Assembly: GCF_014898055.3 (NCBI RefSeq)
Contig: NW_023601433.1
Location: 89,599,106 to 89,663,105 of the forward strand
Source: Talpa occidentalis
Taxonomy: Eukaryota > Chordata > Mammalia > Eulipotyphla > Talpidae
Length of the DNA stretch: 64,000 nt
Reading direction: 5' to 3'
Shown: positions 1 through 19,240 of the stretch, piece after piece
Position numbering within the stretch: position 1 is the stretch's first letter
Layout: each line of letters opens with the position of its first letter
Notes under the pieces: model-generated
What the model was told of the DNA's origin: nothing
What the model saw: only the letters and a program-made list of their open reading frames with translations
The model's database searches: none
Program-made: the position numbers and the translations under genes

Positions 1-1020
1 GCTGGATTGGCAGCTCCCCCTGTGGCGGGTTATCTGGATGGAGACCCGGAGTCCCCATCTGGGGGTCTGGCACTGTTCTGTTTCGGGGTCCTGCGGTGTA
101 TCCTCCTTGGATAAGGGGGTGGGCTATTGTAGCTGGAATTTCTGGAAAAGGCAAAAGTGTGGAGAGAGCACGTCGGACAGGGCCTACCTGGGTGGCAAAG
201 GAGCAGAGGCCCGTTGCGGGTGCACGGGCCTGGGGGCCAGGGGCCTCCAGAAGGGTCGTCCTGCGCTCTCCAAGCGACCAGATCCCCAAACCCGTGATGA
301 GTGGTAAGACCCCACAGTGAGGACCCCCCAGACGGACCCAAGCCCGGGCAGCGGGGGTGTTGCTGAGCCCACTGACCTGAGAGGGGCTTAGCTTTTGTCT
401 GGCAGATGCCCCAGGTGTCCCCAGGGAGGAGTCAGCGTTGGCAAGGCCAGGCCCACCGCAAACACCGGGACTTTGGACCCAGGGCCAGGGCTGGGCCTGC
501 TGACCCTCCCGCACCTAAGGCTACAGTAGAACAGCAAGCGCCCAGCCCTGCAGAAGGCCGGCCCAGCGGCCACACAGCAGCGTCACTCAGCTGCCGCTCT
601 GGAGCCGGAGCATGTCCTCTGGACCTCATTATGTCACCCCAAAAGACGGGGGAAACTTCTTGACTCCAACTCTGGGAGCAGGTCTTGGCAGGTGTCACCA
701 CTGTGGGACGAGCCCCTCAGGGTGGCCCTTGCCCATGTCCTCACGAGCAGCGGGACTTGGGACACGGACACATGGGACAAAGGGCAGGACTTCAGAGGCA
801 CGGGGGTGAGAGATACTGCCCCATGCTGGGAAGACCAGGCCGCTGGCACCCAGAGCTGGAAGACAAGGAAGGAGTCCCCCCAAGGTGGCACAGGGCGCTG
901 GCCCTGTGGACTCCTTGACTTCGGATTCTGGCTCTGAGCACTGTGAAAGAACAGTTTCTGGAAGTTTCCCTACTTGCAATAGCTCATCACAGCAGCCTTA
1001 GAAGCTACCATGAATGTGAA
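1..1020. other. TMEM132C intron, nothing recognised
   Basis: Unique-looking GC-rich sequence. No repeats, exons or motifs that I can support. Confidence 0.6.
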
Positions 1021-1027
1021 CGGCGAT

Positions 1028-2325
1028 GCTGCTGCTGCTGTTGCTGCTGCTGCTGGTGATGATGGTGGTGATGGTGGTGATGGTGGTGATGGTGGTGATG
1101 GTGATGCTGATGGTGATGATGGTGGTGATGGTGATGGTGATGGTGGTGATGGTGGTGGTGGTGATGGTGGTGATGGTGGTGATGGTGGTGATGGTGGTGG
1201 TGATGGTGGTGATGGTGATGGTGGTGGTGGTGATGGTGGTGATGGTGATGATGGTGCTGGTGGTGATGGTGGTGATGGTGGTGATGGTGGTGATGGTGGT
1301 GGTGATGGTGGTGATGGTGGTGATGGTGATGGTGGTGATGGTGGTGATGGTGGTGATGGTGGTGGTGATGGTGGTGATGGTGGTGGTGGTGATGGTGGTG
1401 ATGGTGATGGTGGTGATGGTGATGGTGGTGATGGTGGTGATGGTGATGGTGGTGATGGTGGTGGTGATGGTGGTGATGATGGTGGTGATGATGGTGATGG
1501 TGGTGATGGTGATGGTGGTGATGGTGATGGTGGTGATGGTGGTGGTTATGGTGATGGTGATGGTGATGGTGGTGGTGATGATGGTGGTAATGGTGGTGAT
1601 GGTGGTGATGATGGTGATGGTGGTGATGGTGGTGGTTATGGTGATGGTGGTGGTGATGATGGTGGTGATGGTGGTGATGATGGCGATGGTGGTGATGGTG
1701 ATGGTGGTGATGATGGTGATGGTGATGGTGGTGGTGATGGTGGTGATGGTGATGGTGGTGATGGTGGTGGTGATGGTGGTGATGGTGGTGATGGTGATGA
1801 TGGTGATGGTGGTGGTGATGGTGGTGATGGTGATGGTGATGGTGGTGATGGTGGTGGTGATGGTGATGGCGATGGTGGTGATGGTGGTGATGGTGATGAT
1901 GGTGATGGTGGTGGTGATGGTGGTGATGGTGATGGTGGTGGTGGTGATGGTGGTGATGGTGGTGATGGTGATGGTGGTGGTGATGGTGGTGGTGATGGTG
2001 ATGGTGATGGTGATGGTGGTGATGGTGATGGTGGTGATGATGGTGATGGTGATGGTGGTGATGGTGATGGTGATGGTGGTGATGGTGATGGTGGTGGTGA
2101 TGGTGGTGATGGTGATGGTGGTGATGATGGTGATGGTGATGGTGGTGATGGTGGTGATGGTGATGGTGGTGATGGTGGTGATGGTGGTGATGGTGATGGT
2201 GGTGATGGTGGTGATGGTGGTGATGGTGATGGTGATGGTGGTGATAGTGGTGATCGTGGTGATAATGATGGATGTGATGGTGCTGATGGTGATGGAGGTG
2301 ATGATGGTGATGGAGGTGACGGTGC
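1028..2325. repeat. 1.3-kb TGGTGA-type satellite, nearly C-free on + strand
   Basis: A (GCT)n run at 1028-1055 passes directly into a long array built from GGT and GAT triplets in variable order (GGTGAT, GGTGGTGAT and so on). The + strand is almost devoid of cytosine across about 1.2 kb. Interruptions are few (GGC, GTGCTGG, TTATGG), and decay is visible only at the right end from about 2240. It lies in a TMEM132C intron. Long stop-free frames on both strands (Gly-Asp, Val-Met, Ile-Thr, Ser-Pro) are a by-product of triplet periodicity. Confidence 0.97.
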
Positions 2326-2334
2326 TGCCGGCCC

Positions 2335-3892
2335 TTGCTGTGTTCCGGCAGGGCTCACTGTCTGAGTGTCGGAGGCTCGTCTGATTACTGACGGGCTCCC
2401 CCGTGACGCCCTGGCTGCCAGGAAGCTGTCCCAACTGCAATCCCGAGTGTGCCCCCTTGTGCTCTGCCGAACGCTGGACCGAGATGCTTTCTGCCCTCTG
2501 ATGTGGACCTTAATGGGTGCACCTTCCGCTGTGCTGGTTTCTAGAAGAGATCGCAAGGTGGAGACAGACAGACAGCAGAGGAGAAAGCATCACAGAGCAG
2601 TGGGCGTGAGTAATGGGGAAGCTCTTCTTCCCCTGTGTGTGTGGAGAGAGGAGAGCTGTCTCCTGCAGGCACCACCCTCTCCACCTCTATCTCTGCACCT
2701 CCGGCCTCTCTGCTTCCCCAGACCCAAAGCTGTCGCAGAAAGGAAACGGTGGCTGTGTCAGTTTCTACACCCCCGGCTGCCCTTCCCCATCGGCACCCCC
2801 CAGCATTTTTAAAGTCACTTCCACCCGAGAACCGTGCAGAACACCTGGAGAGCTTTCTCAGTCTGGCGAGCAGCAGGGCTGGTCTGGCCCGTCTCCACCA
2901 GGCCTGCCGTGGCGACTCGAGGTAATAAGGTTTCCTTCTCTCCCTGATGAGAAAAACCAAGAGGGGGCCGTGAGCCGAGCTGAGTGTCTGCACCGGCCTG
3001 GTTGGAGCGAAATTGCATTAGCGGGTGGAATTCTGCGAGGCCCCTGCCGTGCCTGTGTGTGTACACGATGTTTTCCTAATCATGGGATTATGTAAATAGC
3101 TGGTTGCACCTAACATAGTCAGCTTGTTGATCAGATGGCACCTCCCTGGGTCTGTCTGCCCGAATCCAGAGCCCCCATCTCCAGCACCCTCCCTAATCAG
3201 CACACCAATTGGCTGACAGCACCCTGGGCCAGGCGTCAGCTTAAGTAGGATGCCATGAATTGGGAAAACGATCTGCCCTCTGGGAGTCATTTTTCTGCTA
3301 CTGTAAATTAGGCTGAATTGTCAGTCTCCTTCCACACAGCCCTGCTGTCAGTCTTGCTCAGCAGAGGCGCCGTCACCGCCGGCAGCCAAGGCAAGTGGGA
3401 TTGCTACCGCCAGCAGACGCCTTGCCAACGACTTGCCTTCTCATGGCTGCAAAACTGGAAATGCGGCTCCAGTTCAGCCTTCATTCACCACCTCTAGCAT
3501 GCAAAGAGATAGGGACACCAGTCAGCCTCTGTGTTGCCTGAGTGTAACAGAAAACCCTCGCGAGCAACATGGAAACCAGAGGCTTGTTTCACACACATAA
3601 GCTCATGACTTGGACTTCAGAGACTTGGACTTCTCTGCTCTGCCCCGCCAGGTGGCCCTCATTTCCAAGTTTGACTCATAGTCCAAGATGGCTGCAGGTG
3701 TTCCAGCCGTCGTGTCAGTATTCCAGGTAGTGGAGAGGGAAGAATGACAGGCAGCTCCCTCTCACGGAGCCCAGCTCCACCAGCAGATTTCCTAGAGCAC
3801 CTCAAACACTCTGCCTGGGTTTGCCTCAGCAGAGGCAGGACTGACCACGGAGCAGGTTTTGTGACCCAGCAGACCGGGTAAAGGAGGAGTTA
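2335..3892. other. TMEM132C intron with an AT-rich block
   Basis: Apart from the weak repeat at 3655-3765 the notable part is 3060-3330, AT-richer than its surroundings, with CCTAATCATGGGATTATG and a perfect CCAATTGG palindrome at 3205. It may be a conserved non-coding element; not testable here. Confidence 0.4.
3655..3765 (+). repeat. Possible ancient interspersed repeat remnant
   Basis: The stretch around 'CCAAGATGGCTGCAGG' and the following ATTCCAGG block resembles, from memory, a common old mammalian repeat consensus with a CCAAGATGGCTGC core. Family not assigned. The surrounding intronic sequence, 2340-3890, has no other recognised element. Confidence 0.35.
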
Positions 3893-4240
3893 GAGTCCTC
3901 AGTGGCTTTTGCAGGTTTTTTATTTAGATTTACCAGGCATGTGGCAGGCAGGGGTGCTGGGGGGCCGGGGGGCTGGCAGGCCTCCCGGCCAGTCTTCGCT
4001 CTATCCGGGCTCTCTGGTGTTCTCTCTGCTTCTCTTCTCTCGGCTTCTCTGCTTCTTTCTCGGCTTCTGCTGGCATCCCGGTGACGCCACCCCTAAAAGC
4101 CCAGTCTGAGCCCAGGTGAATCCCATCTACATAGGCCCACACCCCACTCCAGGTGCCGCCATCAGCCATGCATTCGGGACCACAGGGATCCGTCATCTAT
4201 CCTAATGGCGGGAGGGCAGACAAGCCTGATACTTTTACCT
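3893..4240 (-). mobile_element. Diverged LTR-like repeat, copy 1
   Basis: This segment aligns by eye with 25230-25605 along its whole length. Both have a 'TCAGTGGCTTTTGCAGG'-like left end, a central block, and a right end with a shared TAATGGCGGGAGGGC motif. Read on the minus strand it has a purine-rich GAGAAGC/GAGAGAAC region followed by AATAAA near one end, which is what an LTR's R-U5 boundary looks like. No retroviral coding sequence flanks it. Interpretation as a solo LTR is inference. Confidence 0.45.
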
Positions 4241-4254
4241 CACCCTACAGCCTC

Positions 4255-4425
4255 CAACTTTCAGCATCCGTGAGCAGAACCACCAGGAGGATGTGCTAAA
4301 ACAGGCCCGGGCTCCACCTCCAGGGAGTCTGACCCAGCAGGGGTGGGGTGGGCACAGGAATTTGCATCTTTATCAAGCTGAGGCTGAGGCTGCTGGTCCC
4401 ACACCACCTGGGAGCCTTTGTTCCA
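4255..4425 (+). mobile_element. hAT-Charlie type non-autonomous DNA transposon remnant (MER5/MER20-like)
   Basis: The segment includes GGAGTCTGACCCAGCAGG, GGAATTTGCATCTTTATCAA and GCTGCTGGTCCCACACCAC, matching the remembered consensus of hAT-Charlie MITEs. It is eroded and lacks clear terminal inverted repeats. Confidence 0.5.
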
Positions 4426-4429
4426 GAAC

Positions 4430-7250
4430 ATTCAGAGTTCACCCTCGTCCGTCCTCCACCCCAAATTAAGGTTAAGTTTTTCGGGTAAGGAGGGGACGGA
4501 GACTGGCAACGAGCCCTTCTGCTGCGCTGTCTTGGGTTTTACGTCTCAGGGGATCTCCAGTGTTGCCGTGTTCCCGCCTCCTCCCCCGGTGCCACCTGGG
4601 GCATTTGCTGTCTGTCTGGGAATCAGAAGACCAGGGACTTCCTGCTGCAGGGGGATGGCGGAGGGAGAGCCCCATTGTGGGGCGCTTCCCACTCACCTGC
4701 TGCCCTGCTCCTGCCCGCCAGGGAGCCACGGGTGCAGCCTGGCCCCACGCCGGCACCCAAGGCCAGGGCCGTGAGGCCGGGGAGGGGAGAGTGAGCTGCA
4801 GACCCAGGTCTCAGCACAGCTCCCTGCACAGCGGCCGGCGCTTGCCAGGCGAGGATCGGAGGGAAGATTTTTCTTCCTTTCAGGAGGTGCTTTGTCAACC
4901 CCGGAAGTCCAGTCCTAGGCCCCCCATTCTCGGGGGGATGACGCCAGCCCCTCACCCTCGCTCCCACCCTGGGGTTCAGCCTCAAGGCTTCAAGGCCCGA
5001 AGCAAAAGGCAATCCTGCCCCCCACCCCGGGGTCCTGCTGATGGGGCCTCCTGATCAAATGGAAGGTCTAATTAAACTGCTCTCCGCCTACTTCCAGGCG
5101 CTGCTAAATTAGTGCCCAGATTAGCTCCAGCTGAGTGCTCCCCGCTTCCAGGCAGAGACGGGCGCTCGGAGGGACGTGTGGAGCAGGACCTGAGACTCGC
5201 GCCTCCGCCTCTGTTTCCCGGAATGCGGGTGGGGCCTGGCTTCCCGCCGTGGCCGCCCCTGCACCCCTCACTGAGCTGGCGGGCTGCGAGGTCATCGTGT
5301 CCAGTTTCATCGAGCAAAGCGGATTCACCCCCATGTCCAAGATGAGGAAGCAAAGGGGAGAAGAGGCCGGGCTGAGCACCTGCCCGGAACCAGGGCAGCC
5401 TGGCGCACTCCTGGCTTTGTCTCCTGGAAGCAGCGAGGACCTGCCCGGGGACAGGGTCCTGCTCTCTCTCTCTCTCTCTCTCTCTCCTTGGTTTTGGATA
5501 TTGGGCCCGCCTTGGGCCGGGTCCGTCAGCCGCCTGGAGGTCCCTGTCCCAGCCTGCCTGCTCCCCGCTGAGATGGGGGTGTCTCCGCAGACGCTTCTCC
5601 TCCAGCAGCACCTTTCGCAGCTACCCCCTGGGCTGACGTCCAGAAGAGCCAGTCGTCGGGGCTCCTTCTCCGGGCCGCCCTACCCGGCCCCCTGGAGCTG
5701 GAGGCGTGTGCAGAGACTCGTGACGGAACATGAAATAATCCCTTCTGCAAACCATCAGCCGCTTAAAATTAGCCCCAATTCAAACATCTCTTCCTGTTTA
5801 ACACGAGTCCCTCTGCTCCTCGCGGGTGCAGCGCCTCCAGGTCTCCCCCGAGACCGAGCTATCACGATGCGAATCTACCCGAGTCTAGTACAGGTGCCGC
5901 CTCCCTGAAGGCGTGACATGGAAAGACGGAGAAGGGGCGAGGGGAAGGGAAGACCTCAGAGGCTCTGCAAAAAGGATGACCTGAACGCCAAGGTGAGGAG
6001 AGGCCCTTCTGGAGCATTCTAAGTGTCCCGTCACCAGGGAAATTGTTCTTGTTCACAGCTCGGCTGGATAGTGAGTTGTTTGAGATTTACAGGGACGGGA
6101 CACGCAGTCTCTGTTGTATGCTACTTTTATTAAGCCTTGACAAATGGAAAAATCATTCTTGGTTTACGAGTCCGTACAGAAGCAGACCATGGGCGGGCTC
6201 TGGCTGGTGCTCCTGGTTCGGCAGCCTGCAGGAGCCAACTGTGGCGGGAAAGGTGCCATCCCAGGCACCTCCCTGCCTGCAAACATTTGCACTGATTTAA
6301 TTAATTGATTTTTCAAAAATTCGTTCTCAGAAGCAGCCCAGGGCTGCATCTCATCCGTGGCGTCGACATTGAGCTGGTGACAGAGCCCCCCGCTCCCCCT
6401 AACCCGCCTTGTGCAGCGAGATCTGAACTCTCAGCCTCAGCTCCCTGCCCCAAGGCCCAGGGCGAAGCCCAGCTCCGCCTGCACCTGAAGGGGAGGATGC
6501 GCCTCCTGGAGGCCTCAGGGAGGCGCTCGGGGGTGAGTGGCTGGCGGGCTCACTCCACGCGTCTGGCGAGGGGAAGCCTGCGTGTAGGAGGTGCCAGATG
6601 CCAGCGACCCCACTCCCTGCCCCACCCCGTCCAGTGAGGCCCAGAGTCCAGGGCACAGCGGACCTTCAGCCACGGGCAACGAGGCAGGACAAAGGCTGCC
6701 CAGCGGGGAGCTGGAGACCGGCCACAGAAGGACATGGCGAGGCCGGGCAGGGTGTGAGCGGGCACCGGGCACGTGTTGGGGCTCCCGCCTTTCTCCCGGC
6801 AGATCTCTGCTGGGGCGCCTCACTCCCCACCTGGGGCAGACGGCCGTCCCTGGGCCCGCCCTGCTTCCCTCACAGCTCTGAGTCCGCTCACAGCTTTCAG
6901 GCTCAGCAACGGAATCTGTACTTCCTTTACTTGAAAATACGATCTGTGGAAACACAGGAAACGGCCAAACCAATTTACATGTATGAGGACAAGTCAAAAA
7001 CAAAAAAGACCTCGGGCCTTTCCCAAGCCTGCAGCGACAGTGACTTGAGGACCTTATTTTATCGATTCTTCCCACGACGCCGTCCTCCGGGTGTGCTGCG
7101 CGCTGGAGGCCGGGAGAAGCCGCAGAGGCCGAGGCCGGAAAGTCCACGCGCGGACAGTGCCCCCCCGGCCGCCGCTGGCCCCCGCCCGGGTGAGGACGTG
7201 ACTTGGCCACGGCACCAACACCGACTTGGGGGTTTTACCAGGAGGATGTG
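4430..7250. other. TMEM132C intron, mostly unique
   Basis: Only the (CT)n run and small AT-rich patches stand out: 5050-5130 (CTAATTAAAC), 5725-5810, and 6285-6330 with TTTAATTAATTGATT. No exon signature. Confidence 0.5.
5462..5487 (+). repeat. (CT)n microsatellite
   Basis: About 13 uninterrupted CT dinucleotides within a TMEM132C intron. Confidence 0.95.
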
Positions 7251-7254
7251 GACT

Positions 7255-7345
7255 TTCCCCCCCTTTTATTGAGATACAGCCGACATGTGGCGGTGGCGGA
7301 CGGTGAAGGGGCCGACACGTGGGCTCATAAGGGAGAGCGCCACGG
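7255..7345 (-). mobile_element. LINE-1 3' end fragment, antisense
   Basis: CTTTTATTGAGATACAGCCG and the following sequence match the antisense L1 3' region (consensus TTTTATTGAGATATAATTGAC). The fragment is short and GC-eroded. Confidence 0.5.
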
Positions 7346-7394
7346 CTGACCAGCGTCCCTCGCCCGGCGGCCTCTGTGCGCCTGTGCTGCAAAC

Positions 7395-7518
7395 GCAGAT
7401 GCCCGGGCTCGCAGAGATGCCCAGGCTCGCAGAGATGCCCAGGCTCGCAGAGATGCCCGGGCTCGCAGAGATGCCCAGGCTCGCAGAGATGCCCAGGCTC
7501 GCAGAGATGCCCGGGCCC
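7395..7518 (+). repeat. 18-bp tandem array, seven copies with 54-bp higher-order order
   Basis: Seven copies of an 18-mer (GCAGAGATGCCCGGGCTC or its CCAGG variant) run head to tail; the first copy lacks 2 bp. The CCGGG/CCAGG variant position reads G-A-A-G-A-A-G, so the array grew as a 54-bp trimer. Being a multiple of three with no stops, it opens frames on both strands that are not genes. Confidence 0.95.
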
Positions 7519-7745
7519 AGCGCCGCCGCCTCGAGTCCACGCCGCGCCTCCCGCCCGGAGTCTCGTGTCCATGGCCCTGGTTCCCCTTTGCAGCCCCACC
7601 CCGGGCCCCGGCGGCCTGCAGCCCCTCCGCCCCATTTTTGCCGGGACCGACTTGAGCTGGACGGTGGCTGCCGCGGACAGGACGGCCGAGGAAGTTCTCT
7701 GCCAGGAACGAAGACTCGGCGTCCCCGTGACTCTGCCGTGGGCGC

Positions 7746-7760
7746 GGGGGGGGGGGGGGG
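7746..7760 (+). repeat. poly(G) run of 15
   Basis: Fifteen consecutive G residues in an intron of TMEM132C. The exact length may be a sequencing estimate. Confidence 0.85.
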
Positions 7761-7903
7761 AAGAGCCGTCGCGAGCAGCTGCGTCTTGGCTCTCCCGGCG
7801 CAGGCTCTCACTGCAGGCGTGACACAGGAGCAAGAGAACAGCACCCGTGTGGTTGCGAGACAGATGAACCAGTTACCGCTGAACACACGTTGTCCTGGTT
7901 GGC

Positions 7904-7988
7904 GGGGAGCGCGGGGGAGCACACAGGGAGCGCGCGGGGAGCACACGGGGAGCGCGCGGGGAGCACACGAGCGCGCAGGGAGCACACG
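7904..7988 (+). repeat. ~21-22-bp tandem repeat, about four copies
   Basis: The repeated unit is GGGAGCGCGC followed by GGGGAGCACAC. The third and fourth copies carry small deletions or substitutions. Short minisatellite in a TMEM132C intron. Confidence 0.85.
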
Positions 7989-8651
7989 TGCAGCCGGCTT
8001 GTCCCGGGGAGCAGGAGGCAGCTCTGGGAAGAAGCTCTGTCTGCAGAACGGCTGCCGCCCCGGAGCTCCGCGTGCTGCGTGCGCAGGTGCTCTCCGCAGC
8101 GCCAGCCCCTGCAGGGCAGCGGCCCCCACACTTGCCCCGTTCTCTTTTCAGGGCAGCAGAGCCCGACGGGCGGCCCCTGTAAGGACAGGCCTGCCCGCGC
8201 CACCGTCCCCACCCGCTCCTCCCGGTGTCCACCCCCCTCCGTCCAGAGCAGGCCAGGCCCCCAGCCACTGCCTTGCACCCGGCGACAGGACGGCGGGCAC
8301 ACAGCGGCGCCCCGTGTGCCACAGGGCCTTGGGCTCCCAGGGCTGATGACCAAACCCACAATCTGCAGAATGAAATGCAGGATCCCCGTTAGGAGAGGTG
8401 GCCCCGGCCCCGCAGGCCGGGAGGCAGAGAGCGGGCCGGGCCCTCACACAGCCACTCGCGCTGGGACGGCGGTCGGGGCCTCCCTCGTGGGGCAGCGTCT
8501 GCCCCGGAAGCCGACGCCTGCGGCCCGTTTACGGCAGACGAGACGGGGACGCTCCGCTCCTGGGGCTGGTGTCTCTGGCGAGAGACCAGGGCCCCGGCAG
8601 TCCCCGTCCTGGCGCCGCTCAGGGTAGATGGAGGGTGTTGAGGAGCAGAGC

Positions 8652-9085
8652 ATGTGTGTGGGGTGTGGTATGTGTGGTGTGTGTGGTGTGTGGTGTGTGT
8701 GTGGGGGTGTGTATGTGGTGTGTGTGGGGTGTGTGTGTGTGTGTGTGTGGTGTATGTGTGTGTGGTGTGTGTGGTGTGTGTGTGGTGTGTGTGGTGTGTA
8801 TGTGGTGTGTGTGGTGTATGTGTGTGCGGTGTGTGGTGTGTGTGTGTGTGTATAGGGGGGTGTGTATGTGGTGTGTGTGGGGTGTGTGTGGTGTGTGTGG
8901 GGTGTGTGTGGTGTGTGTGTGTGTGGTGTGTATGGGGTGTGTGTGGGGTGTGTGTGTGGGTGTGTGTGGTGTGTGTGTGTGGGGGGTGTGTGGGGTGTGT
9001 GGTGTGTGTGTGTGGTGTGTGTGGTGTGTGTGTGTGTGTGCGGTGGGTGTGGTGTGGGGGGGGTTGTGGGGGTGTGTGGGGGGTT
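8652..9085 (+). repeat. Complex TG/TGTGGTG-type satellite
   Basis: About 430 bp of TGTGTGGTGTG variants with interspersed GGGG blocks, for example at 8704-8707 and 9056-9062. The + strand has almost no cytosine. The Cys/Val and Thr/His frames seen here are repeat artefacts. Confidence 0.97.
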
Positions 9086-10203
9086 CTGCAGTGACCATTA
9101 GACGCCAACCCCAATGGCCTGCGGGCGCGGCTCCCTGTGGGGCCGTCAGCAGCGTCCTGGGGCGTGGAGGCGGCTCCCGCCCGCTGCCGGTAACGAACCT
9201 GGAAATGGACTCGGGGTCCCCGCGGTGTTCTTCAGGCCCAGCTCAGGCCGGGGCCCCGGGCAGAAGCGGAGGATGGTGGGCAGAGCCCGGGGCCCCGGCC
9301 TGGGCCCAGGGTGGGGTCGCGGCCTATGGGGCAGGGTCACCCGTCACCCTGTCTGCTGACGGGGCTCCTCCGCCGCCTTCTCCCGGGACACGACCTGGCT
9401 TTCCTTGAGCTGCCTGTGTCCGCGGGCGTCCGTCTCGGGTGTCAAGTGGCCGCTCCCCTCGGCACAGGGGGGGGCGCACCACCCTGAGTGGGCGCAAGCA
9501 GACCCCCACAGCCCCATGGAGTCCAGTCTCCCCCCAAGGCCTCAAGCCAGAAGGGCCTGGCGCCGGCCAACCCTCGCTCGGGGGCCCCTGCCGTGGTCCC
9601 AGTTAGTGTCCTGGGCTGGACGGGGTCCGGCCCCCCAGAATCGCCTGCGGCCCTCTTTGAGCCTGAGGGGACCGGCGCGCCCCCGAGCACCCGAGTCCTG
9701 TCTGCTGTGACCAGCCGGCCCGCGTTTAGCATGTCAGGGTTGGGGTTAGGGTCAGCTCTGGGGCCAGAAGCCGGAAATGAGCCCAGTGGGGTGAAGGTGC
9801 AGGCGGGGCCCTCCTGGAGCTCCTGGGGCAGGATCTGCCCTGTCAGTTTTAGGGGACCCCACGTCTCCCCAGTCGTGAGCCCCTCTCTCTCTCCCGGCCT
9901 CCCTCCCTCTGGCTTCCTGTCTCCCCGCAGAGACCCTGTGGGGCCTGGGTGTCCCCCCGTCTCCAGATCCTCCACTTACTCACGACGGCAAAGCCCCCTC
10001 ATGGGTGGGCAGCAGATGCCCAGGCTCTGCGCGCCCTGCACCGGCTGCAGCCTCCCCCGCCCCCCCACCCGGCCGAAACCAGCAGGCGCGGCTCCTGCGC
10101 GGAGGGGGGGACAGTGGGTTCCTGCTGGTCCTGGGCGTTAGAGAGACGGCCGCGTGCAGAGACGGCCGCCTGCAGACTGAGACGCGGTTGCTTTGTGCTG
10201 TCT
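9086..10203. other. TMEM132C intron, nothing recognised
   Basis: GC-rich; no repeat or exon support. A short GGGTTGGGGTTAGGGTC at 9736 is too degenerate to call telomeric. Confidence 0.55.
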
Positions 10204-18940
<8,737 letters not shown>

Positions 18941-19240
18941 CGCGAGGTCGCGGGGCCGGGCCGGGCCGGCGGGGGTCACGGGAGTCCGGCCCCAGGGACT
19001 TTCTCCGGCCACGGGGTCTTGGCCGTCCGAGATGGGCCGGGGGGGTCAGAGGCCCGGCCCCGAGGGCGCCGGGGGCGCTGCCAGGCAGGGCAGCGCGGGA
19101 CGGTTGTCACTTAGTGAACAGTGACAGACACAGTCAAGCTACCAAAAATCATTTGTAAAAAATGCAAAAAGAGAAATAAAAAGGGACAGATGTAACCACC
19201 TCTTTACATTTCTAATAAAGCAGCTGCACGTAGAAACGGG
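18941..19240 (+). promoter_or_regulatory. TMEM132C: TMEM132C 3' UTR with two poly(A) signals
   Basis: Two AATAAA hexamers lie downstream of the stop, at 19175-19180 and 19214-19219, in a locally AT-rich patch. A cleavage site shortly after either would give a 3' UTR of about 250-300 nt. Longer alternative 3' ends cannot be excluded from sequence alone. Confidence 0.6.

Noticed and set aside
1010..2440. Long Gly/Asp, Val/Met, Ile/Thr and Ser/Pro reading frames on both strands
   Set aside because: They are generated by the GGT/GAT triplet satellite, which has no stop in most frames. No gene-like composition.
8389..9408. Cys/Val- and Thr/His-rich frames
   Set aside because: Produced by the TG-type satellite, open on both strands.
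9736..9758. GGGTTGGGGTTAGGGTC, possible interstitial telomere repeat
   Set aside because: Only one exact TTAGGG and no array; too short to support.
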